From positions 2,301,501 to 2,365,500 of the forward strand of contig NZ_CP011492.1 in NCBI RefSeq assembly GCF_001011035.1: a DNA stretch of 64,000 nt, written 5' to 3'. The translations under genes were made by a program, and so were the position numbers. Below, in pieces: positions 38,349 to 51,585 of this stretch. The notes under the pieces were generated by a model. It was not told the DNA's origin. It saw only the letters and a program-made list of their open reading frames with translations, and did not search any database. Source of the stretch: Streptomyces sp. CNQ-509. Its GTDB lineage: Bacteria > Actinomycetota > Actinomycetes > Streptomycetales > Streptomycetaceae. Each line of letters begins with the position of its first letter. Positions within the stretch are counted from its first letter, which is position 1.

Positions 38349-39431
38349 ATGAACGCGAACTCAGCCTCCCCCGCACCGCTCAGCCCGCGCCCGCTCCGCG
38401 AGGCCGCCGGCGCCCGCGACCAGGTCATGACCGCCCGGCAACTGCGCGAGCACGGCATCGCCGCCGCCGACGCCGCGCAGCGCTGCCGCCCCGGCGGCCC
38501 GTGGCAGCAACTGCTGCCCGGCGTCTACCTGCTGCACGCGGGACCACCGACGCCAGCGGAGCGGCTGCACGCGGCCCTGCTCTACGCCGGCCGGCCGCCG
38601 GGCCGCCCCGCCGTGCCCGCCCAGACCCGCGGCCGGACCGCCTCCGCCCCGGCGCAGGACGCCGAACCGGCGCCGTACGGTGACGCGATGATCACCGGCC
38701 TCGCGGCGCTCGCGCTGCACGGCTTCACCACCGCCCCGCCGCTGCTGGCCCTCGACCGGATCGACGTCCTCCTCCCCCGCACCCGCCGGCTCCGCTCCAC
38801 CGGCTCCGTCCGCCTCGTCCGCGCTCACACGCTCCCGCGCCCCGACCGGATCACGGGCCTGCCCGTGGCCCCGGTCCCGCGCGCCCTCGCCGACACGGTC
38901 GCGGTCCTCACCGACGCCGCCGACGTGCACCGGCTGCTGACGGAGGCGGTGCACGGCGGGCACTGCGAGGCGACGGCGGTGGTACGCGAGCTGAGCCGGG
39001 CCCGGCTGCTGGGCCGGGCGCACGTGATCGACGCGGTCGACACCCTGATCGCGGAGGGCCGCGCGCTGGCCGAGGGCCGCCTGTACGCCATGGTCGACGC
39101 CCACGCCCTGCCCGACCCCCTCTGGAACGTCGACCTCCGCCTGCCCGGCGGCCCTCACCTCGGCGGCGTCGACGCCTACTGGCCCGACCACGCGGTCGCC
39201 GTGGAGATCGACGCCCGCACCCCGCGCCGCACCTCCCACGACGACGAGGCGCTGTGGTCCCCGTACGCGAGGAAGCGGGAGACCCTGGAGCGCCTGGGCA
39301 TCACGGTCGTCCACGTCACCCCGCGGGCGCTGCGCGAGGCGCCGGAGCAGCAGGCGGAGGTGGTAAGGGCGGCGATGACCGCCTCGGCGGAACGGGACCA
39401 CGCCACGCACGTGGTGGTCCTGCCGCGCTGA
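38349..39431 (+). CDS. AbiEi-like N terminus with DUF559-like nuclease domain
   Basis: A 360-aa protein. Residues ~25-80 (DQVMTARQLREHGI through LLPGVYLL) resemble the winged-helix N terminus of AbiEi-type antitoxins. The C-terminal ~100 residues resemble a DUF559/VSR-like PD-(D/E)xK fold, with Asp275 and the VAVEID pair Glu286/Asp288, followed by YARKRETLERLGITVVHVT. No AbiEii-type toxin is adjacent. Proteins of this layout recur as orphan genes in actinobacteria. Start ATG 38349 is chosen by composition; the upstream frame to 38262 is not protein-like and the ribosome site is weak. Confidence 0.72.
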   Translation: MNANSASPAPLSPRPLREAAGARDQVMTARQLREHGIAAADAAQRCRPGGPWQQLLPGVYLLHAGPPTPAERLHAALLYAGRPPGRPAVPAQTRGRTASAPAQDAEPAPYGDAMITGLAALALHGFTTAPPLLALDRIDVLLPRTRRLRSTGSVRLVRAHTLPRPDRITGLPVAPVPRALADTVAVLTDAADVHRLLTEAVHGGHCEATAVVRELSRARLLGRAHVIDAVDTLIAEGRALAEGRLYAMVDAHALPDPLWNVDLRLPGGPHLGGVDAYWPDHAVAVEIDARTPRRTSHDDEALWSPYARKRETLERLGITVVHVTPRALREAPEQQAEVVRAAMTASAERDHATHVVVLPR

Positions 39432-39472
39432 CCGCCGCACCGCCGTCGTCCCTGGTGGGAAGGGATATCGGG

Positions 39473-39500
39473 GCGTCGTCGTGGTCACCGTCGACGACGC
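39473..39500 (+). terminator. Hairpin after the AbiEi-like gene
   Basis: A 9-bp perfect stem (GCGTCGTCG/CGACGACGC, 10-nt loop) lies 42 bp past the stop and 30 bp before the small frame at 39530. It could alternatively be an operator for that frame. Confidence 0.45.
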
Positions 39501-39529
39501 GGACAACGTACGGAACGGGAGTAGCCCCG

Positions 39530-39637
39530 ATGTCTTTTCAGGCGTATGTGGACAACACCGAGCACGTCGGCTCCACCGGCTCACACCGCGACGAGCCGGC
39601 CACCCTGCGGCTCGACGGCAGGTCCACCCGCCCCTGA
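39530..39637 (+). pseudogene. Truncated DUF4287-like fragment
   Basis: A 35-codon frame with GGGAG 9 nt before the ATG. It begins MSFQAYVDNTEH, close to the start I recall for DUF4287 proteins (MSFQAYLDxIE), then diverges (GSTGSHRDEPATLRLDG) and stops. Intact family members are longer, so this is best read as a remnant; it may still be translated. Confidence 0.4.
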
Positions 39638-39642
39638 CCGCC

Positions 39643-39691
39643 GCGCCCCCGCCGGCCGCACGGCGTGCCGGGCGCCGGCGGCCGGGGGCGC
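39643..39691 (-). terminator. Imperfect hairpin after the metallophosphoesterase gene
   Basis: GCGCCCCC (39643-39650) pairs with GGGGGCGC (39684-39691), with a further GCCGGC pair inside and a 4-nt bulge. It lies 8 bp past the minus-strand stop. Confidence 0.4.
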
Positions 39692-39698
39692 GCGGGGG

Positions 39699-41471
39699 TC
39701 AGCGGGCCTGCAGCAGTTCGGTGTTGCGGTCCGTCTCCAGGCCCGACAGGGCGCGGCGGCGCGGGGAGTGGGGGGCGTTGAGGGCCAGCTCGCGGTAGAG
39801 GGACGCCAGGCCCGCCTGGCCGAGTTCGCCGCCGTCCGCGCGGTAAGGGGCCGCCGACTCGATCAGCGTCGTGAAGAGCGACAGCGTCCCGTCGCCGTTG
39901 TCCGCCAGCTCCACCACCCGGGCCAGTTGCGGGAAGTCCACGTGCGAGGCGGTGGTGATCTCCCACAACCCGCCCCCGGCGTCGCCGTGCGGGGTGATCT
40001 CGTTGCGGTGGCTGTGCCCGTTCACCCACGCGACCACGTTGCGGTGGGCCAGCAGCAGCCCGAGCAGTTCCCCGCCCGTGTGCCGCTTGTCGTCCGGCCG
40101 GAACGGGTCGGGCGTCGTGTTGTTCATCGACTTGCTGGTGTGGTGGCTGAAGACGACGACGTACGAGTGCGCGTGCTCCGCCAGCTTCCGCTCCAGCCAG
40201 CGCAACTGCGCCGTGCCCAGCGAGCCGCGGTAGTCGCCGCCGTGGTCGGTGGTGTCCAGGCTGATGCCGACGACGCCCGGTCCCGCCTCGCCGAGGGCGA
40301 AGTCGTAGTACAGCTCGCCGGAGGCGCGGTGGGCCTCCGTGTAGCCGTGGCCCACGGGCCCCGCCCCGGTGAAGCGCTCCTGGAGGTGCGCGGCCACGTA
40401 CTCCTGCGACGTGAAGGGCGCCCGCCGCTCGTCCGCCGTGACCGTACGCATCAGGTGCCGCTGCGTGCGCAGCATCTCGGCGAACGCCTCGCCCCGCGGG
40501 TCGGTGCCCGCGCGCAGGGCGTCGAAGAGCGGCCCGGCGATCGACTCCGGCAGCGTCATCAGCTTCCGGTCGCCGGTCGCGTACTCGGCGAAGTACGGCT
40601 GGCGGGCCGCGTAGCAGCCGCCGGGCAGCAGGTCGTGGTTGCCGACGGTGGAGTACCACGGCAGGTGCAGTCCGGGGCTTGTGACCTCCCGGATCGCCGC
40701 TTCGAGGAAGCCGTCGACGCGCGGGAAGCCGAGCGCCTTGTCGGCGTCGCGCAGCCGGCTCTCCGGGTGCCAGTAGCGGTCGACGCCGCTGTTCTGGACG
40801 CCCTCGTACGACCCGGGGTCACCGCTGTTGGGCACGATCCGGCCCCCGCTCATCGCGGTGAGGTACCACTCCAGTTCCAGGCCGTTGTTGTTGTCCGTGT
40901 TGTCGCCGGTGGTGACCGCGCAGCCGAGCGCGAGCCCGGTGGCGGGCCCGGCGGTCAGCGAGTTGACGCGCTCGATGAGCGCGATCGCGCCCGGCACGCT
41001 CAGCGCCTCCTGCGGGCGCCAGCCGTCGCCCTCGTGCTCGCGGAAGTACTCCGAGCGCAGCGGCGTCTGCACGTCCACGATGTGCAGGTCGGTGAGCTGC
41101 ACGAAGGCGGCGAGCGGGGTCCGCCTCTCCGCGCGCCGCGCGCCCGCGGCGCCGAGTTCCGCGCGTACGACCCGGGGCCAGCCCGCGCCCTCCGTGAGGT
41201 GCCGGTAGCCGCCGGACCCGGCGGCGGTGGCCGTCGTACGGATCGTGGTGCCCGCGGACGACGGCGCCGGCGGCGCGCCGGGCGCCAGCCCCCGGGCACC
41301 GCCCCGCGAGGCCAGCGCCGGCGGCCCGGCGGACCGCGCGGTCGCCCGCGGCTGGCCGGGGCCGAGGGCGAGACCGAGCCCGGCGGCCGCACCCGCGGCC
41401 CCGGCGGCGCCCAGGAGGACGGCGCGCCGGCGGGGACCCGGAGGCATGGTGGACGTGCGTTCGCAGTGCAT
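39699..41471 (-). CDS. Tat-exported TIGR03767-type metallophosphoesterase
   Basis: A 590-aa secreted calcineurin-like phosphoesterase. The N terminus PGPRRRAVLLG followed by a hydrophobic alanine/glycine stretch is a twin-arginine signal. Metal-site motifs appear in order: QLTDLHIVD, TTGDNTDNNN, STVGNHDLLPGG, FSHHTSKS and NGHSHRNE. The overall plan matches the TIGR03767 family, whose substrate is unknown. ATG 41471 follows CAGGAG by ~6 nt; the upstream extension to 41621 is not protein-like. It diverges from the subtilase across 366 bp. Confidence 0.87.
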   Translation of the reverse strand: MHCERTSTMPPGPRRRAVLLGAAGAAGAAAGLGLALGPGQPRATARSAGPPALASRGGARGLAPGAPPAPSSAGTTIRTTATAAGSGGYRHLTEGAGWPRVVRAELGAAGARRAERRTPLAAFVQLTDLHIVDVQTPLRSEYFREHEGDGWRPQEALSVPGAIALIERVNSLTAGPATGLALGCAVTTGDNTDNNNGLELEWYLTAMSGGRIVPNSGDPGSYEGVQNSGVDRYWHPESRLRDADKALGFPRVDGFLEAAIREVTSPGLHLPWYSTVGNHDLLPGGCYAARQPYFAEYATGDRKLMTLPESIAGPLFDALRAGTDPRGEAFAEMLRTQRHLMRTVTADERRAPFTSQEYVAAHLQERFTGAGPVGHGYTEAHRASGELYYDFALGEAGPGVVGISLDTTDHGGDYRGSLGTAQLRWLERKLAEHAHSYVVVFSHHTSKSMNNTTPDPFRPDDKRHTGGELLGLLLAHRNVVAWVNGHSHRNEITPHGDAGGGLWEITTASHVDFPQLARVVELADNGDGTLSLFTTLIESAAPYRADGGELGQAGLASLYRELALNAPHSPRRRALSGLETDRNTELLQAR

Positions 41472-41837
41472 CAGCGCTCCTGGGGGGATGAGCGGGAGGC
41501 TTCGGCGCGGGTGGGTCACCCGTACACTCGGAGCCTTGGCACGCCGGGTGACCTGCCACTTAACGCAACCGGAACGACGGCGACCGGGTAGCCCACAAAT
41601 ACCTTCACCGGTGGAAAACACCGCGCAATGGACACGCGATCCTCGCCCGTTCGAGTGGCGACGGTCACCGTGGGTTCATGGCGGCGGGAAAGCGCCGCGC
41701 GCGCCCTCCTGGCGGCTATGCGCCAACGCCGCAATCCGCCACTCGCAACTCCCCCCGCGCACGCGTTCCTTGCTGATAAATATGCGGACAGTCGGCACCG
41801 GATGCCGGTTTCCACACAGGTGGGGGTTGAACCAGAG
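41472..41837. other. Divergent promoter region
   Basis: 366 bp between two divergent genes for exported proteins. An AT-rich patch (TGATAAATATG, 41774-41784) stands out in otherwise GC-rich DNA and probably contains a promoter element; I cannot assign -35/-10 pairs with confidence. Confidence 0.35.
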
Positions 41838-46428
<4,591 letters not shown>

Positions 46429-46456
46429 GCCGGGGGCGCGCCTCCGTCCGGCCGGG

Positions 46457-46514
46457 TTTTCCACAGGCCGGCACGGGCCGTACGGGCGGGGGCGCCGCCG
46501 TCATCCACAGGCCG
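46457..46514. repeat. Two DnaA-box-like sequences in an 11-nt direct repeat
   Basis: TCCACAGGCCG occurs at 46460-46470 and 46504-46514, 44 bp apart, between asd and pepN copy 2. The first extends to TTTTCCACA, a close match to the DnaA box TTATCCACA; the second to TCATCCACA. Confidence 0.5.
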
Positions 46515-46576
46515 CTTCACGCGGGGGGCCGGCGTGCGAGGATTGCGGTCAGTCGTAGGGGTAAGGAGTAGCCCAG

Positions 46577-49159
46577 GTGCCTGGCACGAATCTGACCCGG
46601 GAAGAGGCGCAGGAGCGCGCGCGCCTGCTGAAGGTGGACGCGTACGAGATCGATCTCGACATCTCCGGCGCCAAGGAGGCCGCAGAGGGGGGCACCTTCC
46701 GGTCGGTGACGACGGTGCGGTTCTCGGCCGCCGAGGAGGGCGCGGAGACCTTCGCGGACCTCATCGCGCCCGAGGTGCACGAGGTGGTGCTGAACGGCAC
46801 CGCGCTCGATGCCGCCGAGGTCTTCGCCGACTCCCGGATCGCCCTGCGGGGGCTGCGCGCGGGGGAGAACGAGCTGCGGGTCGTCGCCGACTGCGCATAC
46901 ACCAATACGGGTGAAGGTCTGCACCGCTTCGTCGACCCGGTCGACGGCGAGACGTACCTGTACACGCAGTTCGAGGTCCCGGACGCGCGCCGGGTGTTCG
47001 CCACCTTCGAGCAGCCGGACCTGAAGGCGACGTTCGCCTTCACGGTGACCGCGCCGGAGGGCTGGCAGGTCATCTCCAACTCACCGTCGCCGGAGCCGGC
47101 GGCCGGGGTGTGGCGCTTCACGCCCACGCCGCGGATGTCGACGTACATCACCGCGCTGATCGCCGGGCCCTACACGTCGGTGCACGGCACCTGGGAGGGC
47201 GACGGGCGGACGGTGCCGCTGGGCGTGTACTGCCGGCCCTCGCTCGCGGAGTTCCTGGACGCGGAGGCGATCTTCGACGTCACCCGGCAGGGCTTCGACT
47301 GGTTCCAGAAGCGGTTCGACTACCCGTACCCGTTCGAGAAGTACGACCAGCTCTTCGTCCCGGAGTTCAACGCGGGCGCGATGGAGAACGCGGGCGCGGT
47401 CACCTTCCGCGACCAGTACGTGTTCCGCTCCAAGGTCACCGACGCGGCGTACGAGATGCGGGCCGACACGATCCTGCACGAGCTGGCCCACATGTGGTTC
47501 GGCGACCTGGTGACCATGGAGTGGTGGAACGACCTCTGGCTGAACGAGTCGTTCGCCACCTACTCCTCCACCGCCTGCCTCGCCCAGGCGCCCGGCTCGC
47601 GCTGGCCGCACGCGTGGACATCGTTCGCGAACCAGATGAAGACGTGGGCGTACCGGCAGGACCAGCTGCCCTCCACCCACCCGATCATGGCCGAGATCAC
47701 CGATCTCGACGACGTGCTGGTCAACTTCGACGGCATCACGTACGCCAAGGGCGCCTCGGTGCTCAAGCAGCTCGTGGCGTACGTCGGCGAGGACGAGTTC
47801 TTCCGCGGCGTGCAGGCGTACTTCAAGCGCCACGCCTTCGGCAACACCCGGCTGAGCGACCTGCTCGGCGCCCTGGAGGAGACCAGCGGGCGCGACCTGG
47901 CGGCCTGGTCCAAGGCGTGGCTGGAGACCGCCGGGATCAACGTGCTGCGGCCCGAGCTGGAGACCGGCGCCGACGGCGTGGTCACGTCGTTCGCCATCCG
48001 CCAGGAGGCCCCGGCGCTGCCCGCGGGCGCCAAGGGCGAGCCGGTGCTGCGCCCGCACCGCATCGCCGTCGGGCTGTACGACTTGAAGGACGGCCGGCTG
48101 GTCCGTACGGACCGGCTGGAGCTGGACATCGACGGCGAGCTGACTGACGTGCCGCAACTGGCGGGCCGCCCCCGCCCCGCGGTCGTCCTGCTCAACGATG
48201 ACGACCTCACCTACGCCAAGGTCCGGCTCGACCCCGCCTCCCTGGACGTGGTCACCCGGCACCTCGGCGACTTCGAGACCACGCTGCCGCGCGCGCTGTG
48301 CTGGGCGTCCGCCTGGGACATGACCCGCGACGGCGAGCTGGCCACCCGCGACTACCTGGACCTCGTCCTCTCCGGCATCCGCAAGGAGAGCGACATCGGC
48401 GTGGTGCAGTCCCTGCACCGCCAGGTGAAGCTGGCCCTCGACCTCTACGCCGCCCCCGACTGGCGCGAGACGGGCCTGGCCCGCTGGTCGGCCGAGGCCG
48501 AGACCCGGCTCCACGCCGCCGAGCCGGGCGGCGATCACCAGCTCGCCTGGGCCCGCGCCCTCGCGGCCACCGCCCGCACCGACGGCCAACTCGACCTGCT
48601 CGCCGGCCTCCTCGACGGCTCCCGCACGATCGAGGGGCTCGACGTCGACACGGAGCTGCGCTGGGCCCTGCTGCACCGCCTGGCCGCCACCGGCCGGGCC
48701 GGCGAGGACGCCATCGCGGCGGAGCTGGAGCGCGACAAGACCGCGGCCGGCGAACGACACGCGGCCTCCGCCCGGGCGGCCCAGCCGACCGCGGCGGCCA
48801 AGTCACGGGCGTGGACGGAGGTCGTGGAGGAGGGCAACCTGGCCAACGCGGTGCAGGAGGCGGTGATCGCCGGCTTCGTCCAGACCGACCAGCGCGAGCT
48901 GCTGGCCCCGTTCACGGCGAAGTACTTCGACGCGGTGAAGGACGTCTTCGACTCCCGCAGCCACGAGATCGCCCAGCAGATCGTCGTCGGCCTCTACCCG
49001 GCCCTCCAGGTCTCCCAGGCCACCCTGGACGCCACGGACGCCTGGCTCACGGAGACCCAGCCGTCCCCGGCCCTGCGCCGCATGGTGACGGAATCCCGCG
49101 CCGGCGTGGAACGCGCCCTGAGAGCCCAGCAGGCCGACGCGGCTGCCGCGACGCCCTGA
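46577..49159 (+). CDS. pepN: Aminopeptidase N (M1), copy 2
   Basis: An 860-aa zinc aminopeptidase. GAMEN lies near residue 266, and the zinc site is His301-Glu302-x-x-His305 with Glu324 in the standard NESFA. A complete ERAP1-like C-terminal domain follows. GTG 46577 is preceded by AAGGAG by 8 nt. Its first residues (MPGTNLTREEAQERARLL) are nearly those of the copy at 35601, so the two arose by duplication. This copy has the more typical catalytic motif set and is probably the ancestral housekeeping enzyme. Confidence 0.95.
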   Translation: MPGTNLTREEAQERARLLKVDAYEIDLDISGAKEAAEGGTFRSVTTVRFSAAEEGAETFADLIAPEVHEVVLNGTALDAAEVFADSRIALRGLRAGENELRVVADCAYTNTGEGLHRFVDPVDGETYLYTQFEVPDARRVFATFEQPDLKATFAFTVTAPEGWQVISNSPSPEPAAGVWRFTPTPRMSTYITALIAGPYTSVHGTWEGDGRTVPLGVYCRPSLAEFLDAEAIFDVTRQGFDWFQKRFDYPYPFEKYDQLFVPEFNAGAMENAGAVTFRDQYVFRSKVTDAAYEMRADTILHELAHMWFGDLVTMEWWNDLWLNESFATYSSTACLAQAPGSRWPHAWTSFANQMKTWAYRQDQLPSTHPIMAEITDLDDVLVNFDGITYAKGASVLKQLVAYVGEDEFFRGVQAYFKRHAFGNTRLSDLLGALEETSGRDLAAWSKAWLETAGINVLRPELETGADGVVTSFAIRQEAPALPAGAKGEPVLRPHRIAVGLYDLKDGRLVRTDRLELDIDGELTDVPQLAGRPRPAVVLLNDDDLTYAKVRLDPASLDVVTRHLGDFETTLPRALCWASAWDMTRDGELATRDYLDLVLSGIRKESDIGVVQSLHRQVKLALDLYAAPDWRETGLARWSAEAETRLHAAEPGGDHQLAWARALAATARTDGQLDLLAGLLDGSRTIEGLDVDTELRWALLHRLAATGRAGEDAIAAELERDKTAAGERHAASARAAQPTAAAKSRAWTEVVEEGNLANAVQEAVIAGFVQTDQRELLAPFTAKYFDAVKDVFDSRSHEIAQQIVVGLYPALQVSQATLDATDAWLTETQPSPALRRMVTESRAGVERALRAQQADAAAATP

Positions 49160-49214
49160 TCCGGGCGGGCGGGTCCCCTTCCCGGGCGGAGCCGCAGATC
49201 GAGCGGAGGAGGGC

Positions 49215-49239
49215 TGGCCGGGGCCGGGCGTCCCGGCCA
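49215..49239. terminator. Hairpin between pepN copy 2 and the Asp23 operon
   Basis: An 8-bp perfect stem (TGGCCGGG/CCCGGCCA, 9-nt loop) lies between two convergent genes, 56 bp past the pepN stop. Confidence 0.45.
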
Positions 49240-49299
49240 CGACCCGTACACCGCCATGGCGGGCGAGGAGCCGGCCCGCAGGCAGGGGTACGGGAGCAT

Positions 49300-49899
49300 T
49301 CACAGGACGCGGCCTGCACGGTGTGAGGTTGCCCGAAGCCGGACCTCCGTCGGTAGCCGGTCTGTCCCTACGGCGTCGCGGGCGTGGGCCAGCGCCTCGT
49401 CGGCGAGCCGCACGAGGGTTCCGGCGGGATCGGCGTGCGGGGCCAGGCGCAGGGACAGCCAGGTGCGGGGGTGGGTGCGTCGGCCGACCAGGCGGGTGCT
49501 GGCCCGGTCGACGCCGGGAAAAGAGCCTGCCTCCGCAGACAGGGCGTCTTCCAGGGCGCGGGCCCTGACCTGGGCCGTTTCCCCGCTCTCGGTGTCCACC
49601 AGTACCTGGCTCAGCTGGCGCCGACGCACCTGGGCCAGCAGCCACCAGAGAGTGAGCAGGAGGATGACGGCCAGGGCGGCGATGACGACGGGCCACCACC
49701 ATCCCTCATCGCGCCACCGGGTTCGGTCGGCGTTGCTGAGCAGTACTTGTTGAGGGCGGTCCCAGGGCCAGGCGTCGGGGAAACGCCACCGGCGCAGGAG
49801 GTCCAGGCCGCCCAGCAGTGCAGTCCCGCCGAAGCCGAGAAGGACCAGACCGCAGGCCCCGAGCAGCAGCCGATTGACGATCAGGCGTGCCTGGCGCAT
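49300..49899 (-). CDS. AmaP-like membrane anchor of the Asp23 operon
   Basis: A 199-aa protein with two TM segments (~8-31 and ~70-93) and a soluble C-terminal domain of about 100 residues. Position and shape match the AmaP proteins that tether Asp23 to the membrane in Firmicutes; sequence similarity is limited, so this is inferred from context. It starts 6 nt after the DUF6286-like gene and is last in the operon. Confidence 0.65.
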   Translation of the reverse strand: MRQARLIVNRLLLGACGLVLLGFGGTALLGGLDLLRRWRFPDAWPWDRPQQVLLSNADRTRWRDEGWWWPVVIAALAVILLLTLWWLLAQVRRRQLSQVLVDTESGETAQVRARALEDALSAEAGSFPGVDRASTRLVGRRTHPRTWLSLRLAPHADPAGTLVRLADEALAHARDAVGTDRLPTEVRLRATSHRAGRVL

Positions 49900-49905
49900 G
49901 TCACC

Positions 49906-50469
49906 TCACTTCTTCGCTCGCTTTGCGCGGACGGAGACTGTCGGCCGGCGGGCCAGCCCCAGGTGGCGCAGTTCCTGGTCCAGGGTGGTGCGGAGTTCGT
50001 CGCGTACGTCGTCCAGGTCGCGGAAGTGGGAGACCGCGCGCGCCTTGGCACGTCGCCGGCCGACGGACAGCTTCGCCGACTGGACGCCGGGGACTTCCAT
50101 GGCACGGTCACGCAGGATCAGGCCGGCCGCCGAGCGGTCGAGGCCGGCGCGGATGTCAGCGGACGGTCGCCGCATCGGCAGAAGATGGCGCAGTCCGGGA
50201 GTGAGCGCCATGACCAGGAGCCAGAGTCCGATCGCGGCGATGGCGGCACTGCTGGCCAGGACCCAGGTGTTGTCCAGGTGGACGGTGGACAGCTTGTGGG
50301 CGAGCCAGCGGCGCCAGTACATCCCGGGTCGGCCCGCGCGTACGGATACCACGTCGTAGAGCAGGAACCCGGAGGCGACCAGCACGACGAGTGCGACGAT
50401 GCCCGCGGGAACCCTGCGGGCCGACCAGAACCGCCGGGCGCGGTCGTCGGGGAAGTGCTCCTCGCTCAT
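49906..50469 (-). CDS. DUF6286-like membrane protein
   Basis: A 187-aa protein with TM segments at ~21-42 and ~70-90, then a basic cytoplasmic domain (GRRRAKARAVSHFRDLDDV and a RAKRAKK tail). It looks like the DUF6286 proteins found in actinobacterial Asp23 operons; function unknown. Its ATG overlaps the stop of the preceding Asp23-like gene by 4 nt, so expression is coupled. Confidence 0.72.
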   Translation of the reverse strand: MSEEHFPDDRARRFWSARRVPAGIVALVVLVASGFLLYDVVSVRAGRPGMYWRRWLAHKLSTVHLDNTWVLASSAAIAAIGLWLLVMALTPGLRHLLPMRRPSADIRAGLDRSAAGLILRDRAMEVPGVQSAKLSVGRRRAKARAVSHFRDLDDVRDELRTTLDQELRHLGLARRPTVSVRAKRAKK

Positions 50470-50846
50470 CGCACCCGCTCCACGTCAGACGATTGCGGCC
50501 CGTGCAGATGCTCGACGCTGACGGCGACCTGGCGCACGGACATGCCCGCCAGGTGTTCGACGCGTTCGCGCACGTGCCGGCGGACTTCGGCACACTGGCT
50601 GCCGATCCGTGTGGGGTAGTCCAGGTCGACGTCGACCTGGACGTGCGCCTGACCGAGGCCGTTCCCGCCCTGGCGGTGTACCGATGCCTTGGCGCGCGCG
50701 TTCGCCCTCATGGGGCCGTCGGCCGGGCTGCTTGCGCGCAGCGCTTCACGCGCCGCCTGCATGGCGATCTTGGCCACCACCCGGTCCGCGACATGGGTTG
50801 CGCCCCGGGCTGCGGCCTCTACACGGGACGCTTCTGGTGTCGTCAC
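50466..50846 (-). CDS. Asp23/Gls24 family protein, second copy
   Basis: A 126-aa cytoplasmic protein of the Asp23 (alkaline shock/envelope stress) fold: VADRVVAKIAMQAAREAL at the start and the beta-strand pair VQVDVDLDYPTRIGSQC and VRQVAVSVEHL. It is shorter than the 51100 protein and lacks its acidic ends. GTG 50846 lies 7 nt after the small membrane gene. Confidence 0.78.
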   Translation of the reverse strand: MTTPEASRVEAAARGATHVADRVVAKIAMQAAREALRASSPADGPMRANARAKASVHRQGGNGLGQAHVQVDVDLDYPTRIGSQCAEVRRHVRERVEHLAGMSVRQVAVSVEHLHGPQSSDVERVR

Positions 50847-50853
50847 CGGGCCT

Positions 50854-51057
50854 TCACCTACGCCGGTCGAAGCGGTCGCCGCTTCCGCCGCGGGTTCCGA
50901 AGAAGTCGCCCAGTTCCAGGTCGCCGTCGGCGAACCGCCCGAGGAAGAACCCGATCAGGCCGAGCACCACCACCACGATGAAGGCTCCGAAGCCGCCGAA
51001 GTACCCGGCGAAACCCGCCGCCATCCCGGCCACCATGCCGACCACGGCCATGCTCAT
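50854..51057 (-). CDS. Small DUF2273-like membrane protein
   Basis: A 67-aa protein with two closely spaced TM segments (AVVGMVAGMAAGFAGYFGG and FIVVVVLGLIGFFLG) and an acidic-then-basic tail. It resembles DUF2273 proteins that accompany Asp23 in other bacteria. ATG 51057 is preferred because GGGGAG lies 6 nt upstream; GTG 51060 and ATG 51051 are alternatives. Confidence 0.7.
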   Translation of the reverse strand: MSMAVVGMVAGMAAGFAGYFGGFGAFIVVVVLGLIGFFLGRFADGDLELGDFFGTRGGSGDRFDRRR

Positions 51058-51099
51058 CACGTGCTCCCCACTCGGAGCCGGGGCCGGCAGCGGACCGGA

Positions 51100-51585
51100 C
51101 TACCTGATCGTTCTGCCATCGCCCTCTTCGTCCTCTTCGTCGGGCAGTTTGACGTCGTCGACCGCGATGTTGACCTCGACGACTTCCAGGCCCGTCATCC
51201 GCTCCACCGCGGCGATGACGCTCTGCCTGACCTCCGAGGCCAGGTCCGCGATGGCGAAGCCGTAATCGACCACGAGATCGAGATCGAGGGCGCACTGGAC
51301 CTCGCCGACCTCGGCCTTCACGCCGCGGGTGACGGTCGACCTGCTTCTCGAATCGCCGGGAACCCGGTCGCGGACGGCGCCGAGCGTACGCGCCATACCG
51401 CCGCCCATGGCATGCACCCCCGGCACGTCCCTGGCGGCCAGCCCGGCGATCTTCTCCACCACGCCGTCGGCGATGGTGGTCCGGCCGCGATCACCCGGCG
51501 CGACGTGCCTGCCGGCGCTGCCCGCCCGTCCGCCCTCACCGCTCTGACGGCCCCCGGACCGCACCTCTTCCGCCTCGTCGGCCAT
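51100..51585 (-). CDS. Asp23/Gls24 family envelope stress protein
   Basis: A 161-aa protein. After an ~35-residue hydrophilic N terminus the Asp23 domain begins at RTTIADGVVEKIAGLAARDVPG and continues with VQCALDLDLVVDYG and VIAAVERMTGLEVVEVNIAVDDV. The end is acidic (DEEDEEGDG). Asp23 proteins form abundant membrane-tethered assemblies linked to cell-envelope homeostasis. It is first in a five-gene minus-strand operon, with AGAGGTGG 6 nt before the ATG and an AT-rich promoter region upstream. Confidence 0.88.
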   Translation of the reverse strand: MADEAEEVRSGGRQSGEGGRAGSAGRHVAPGDRGRTTIADGVVEKIAGLAARDVPGVHAMGGGMARTLGAVRDRVPGDSRSRSTVTRGVKAEVGEVQCALDLDLVVDYGFAIADLASEVRQSVIAAVERMTGLEVVEVNIAVDDVKLPDEEDEEGDGRTIR

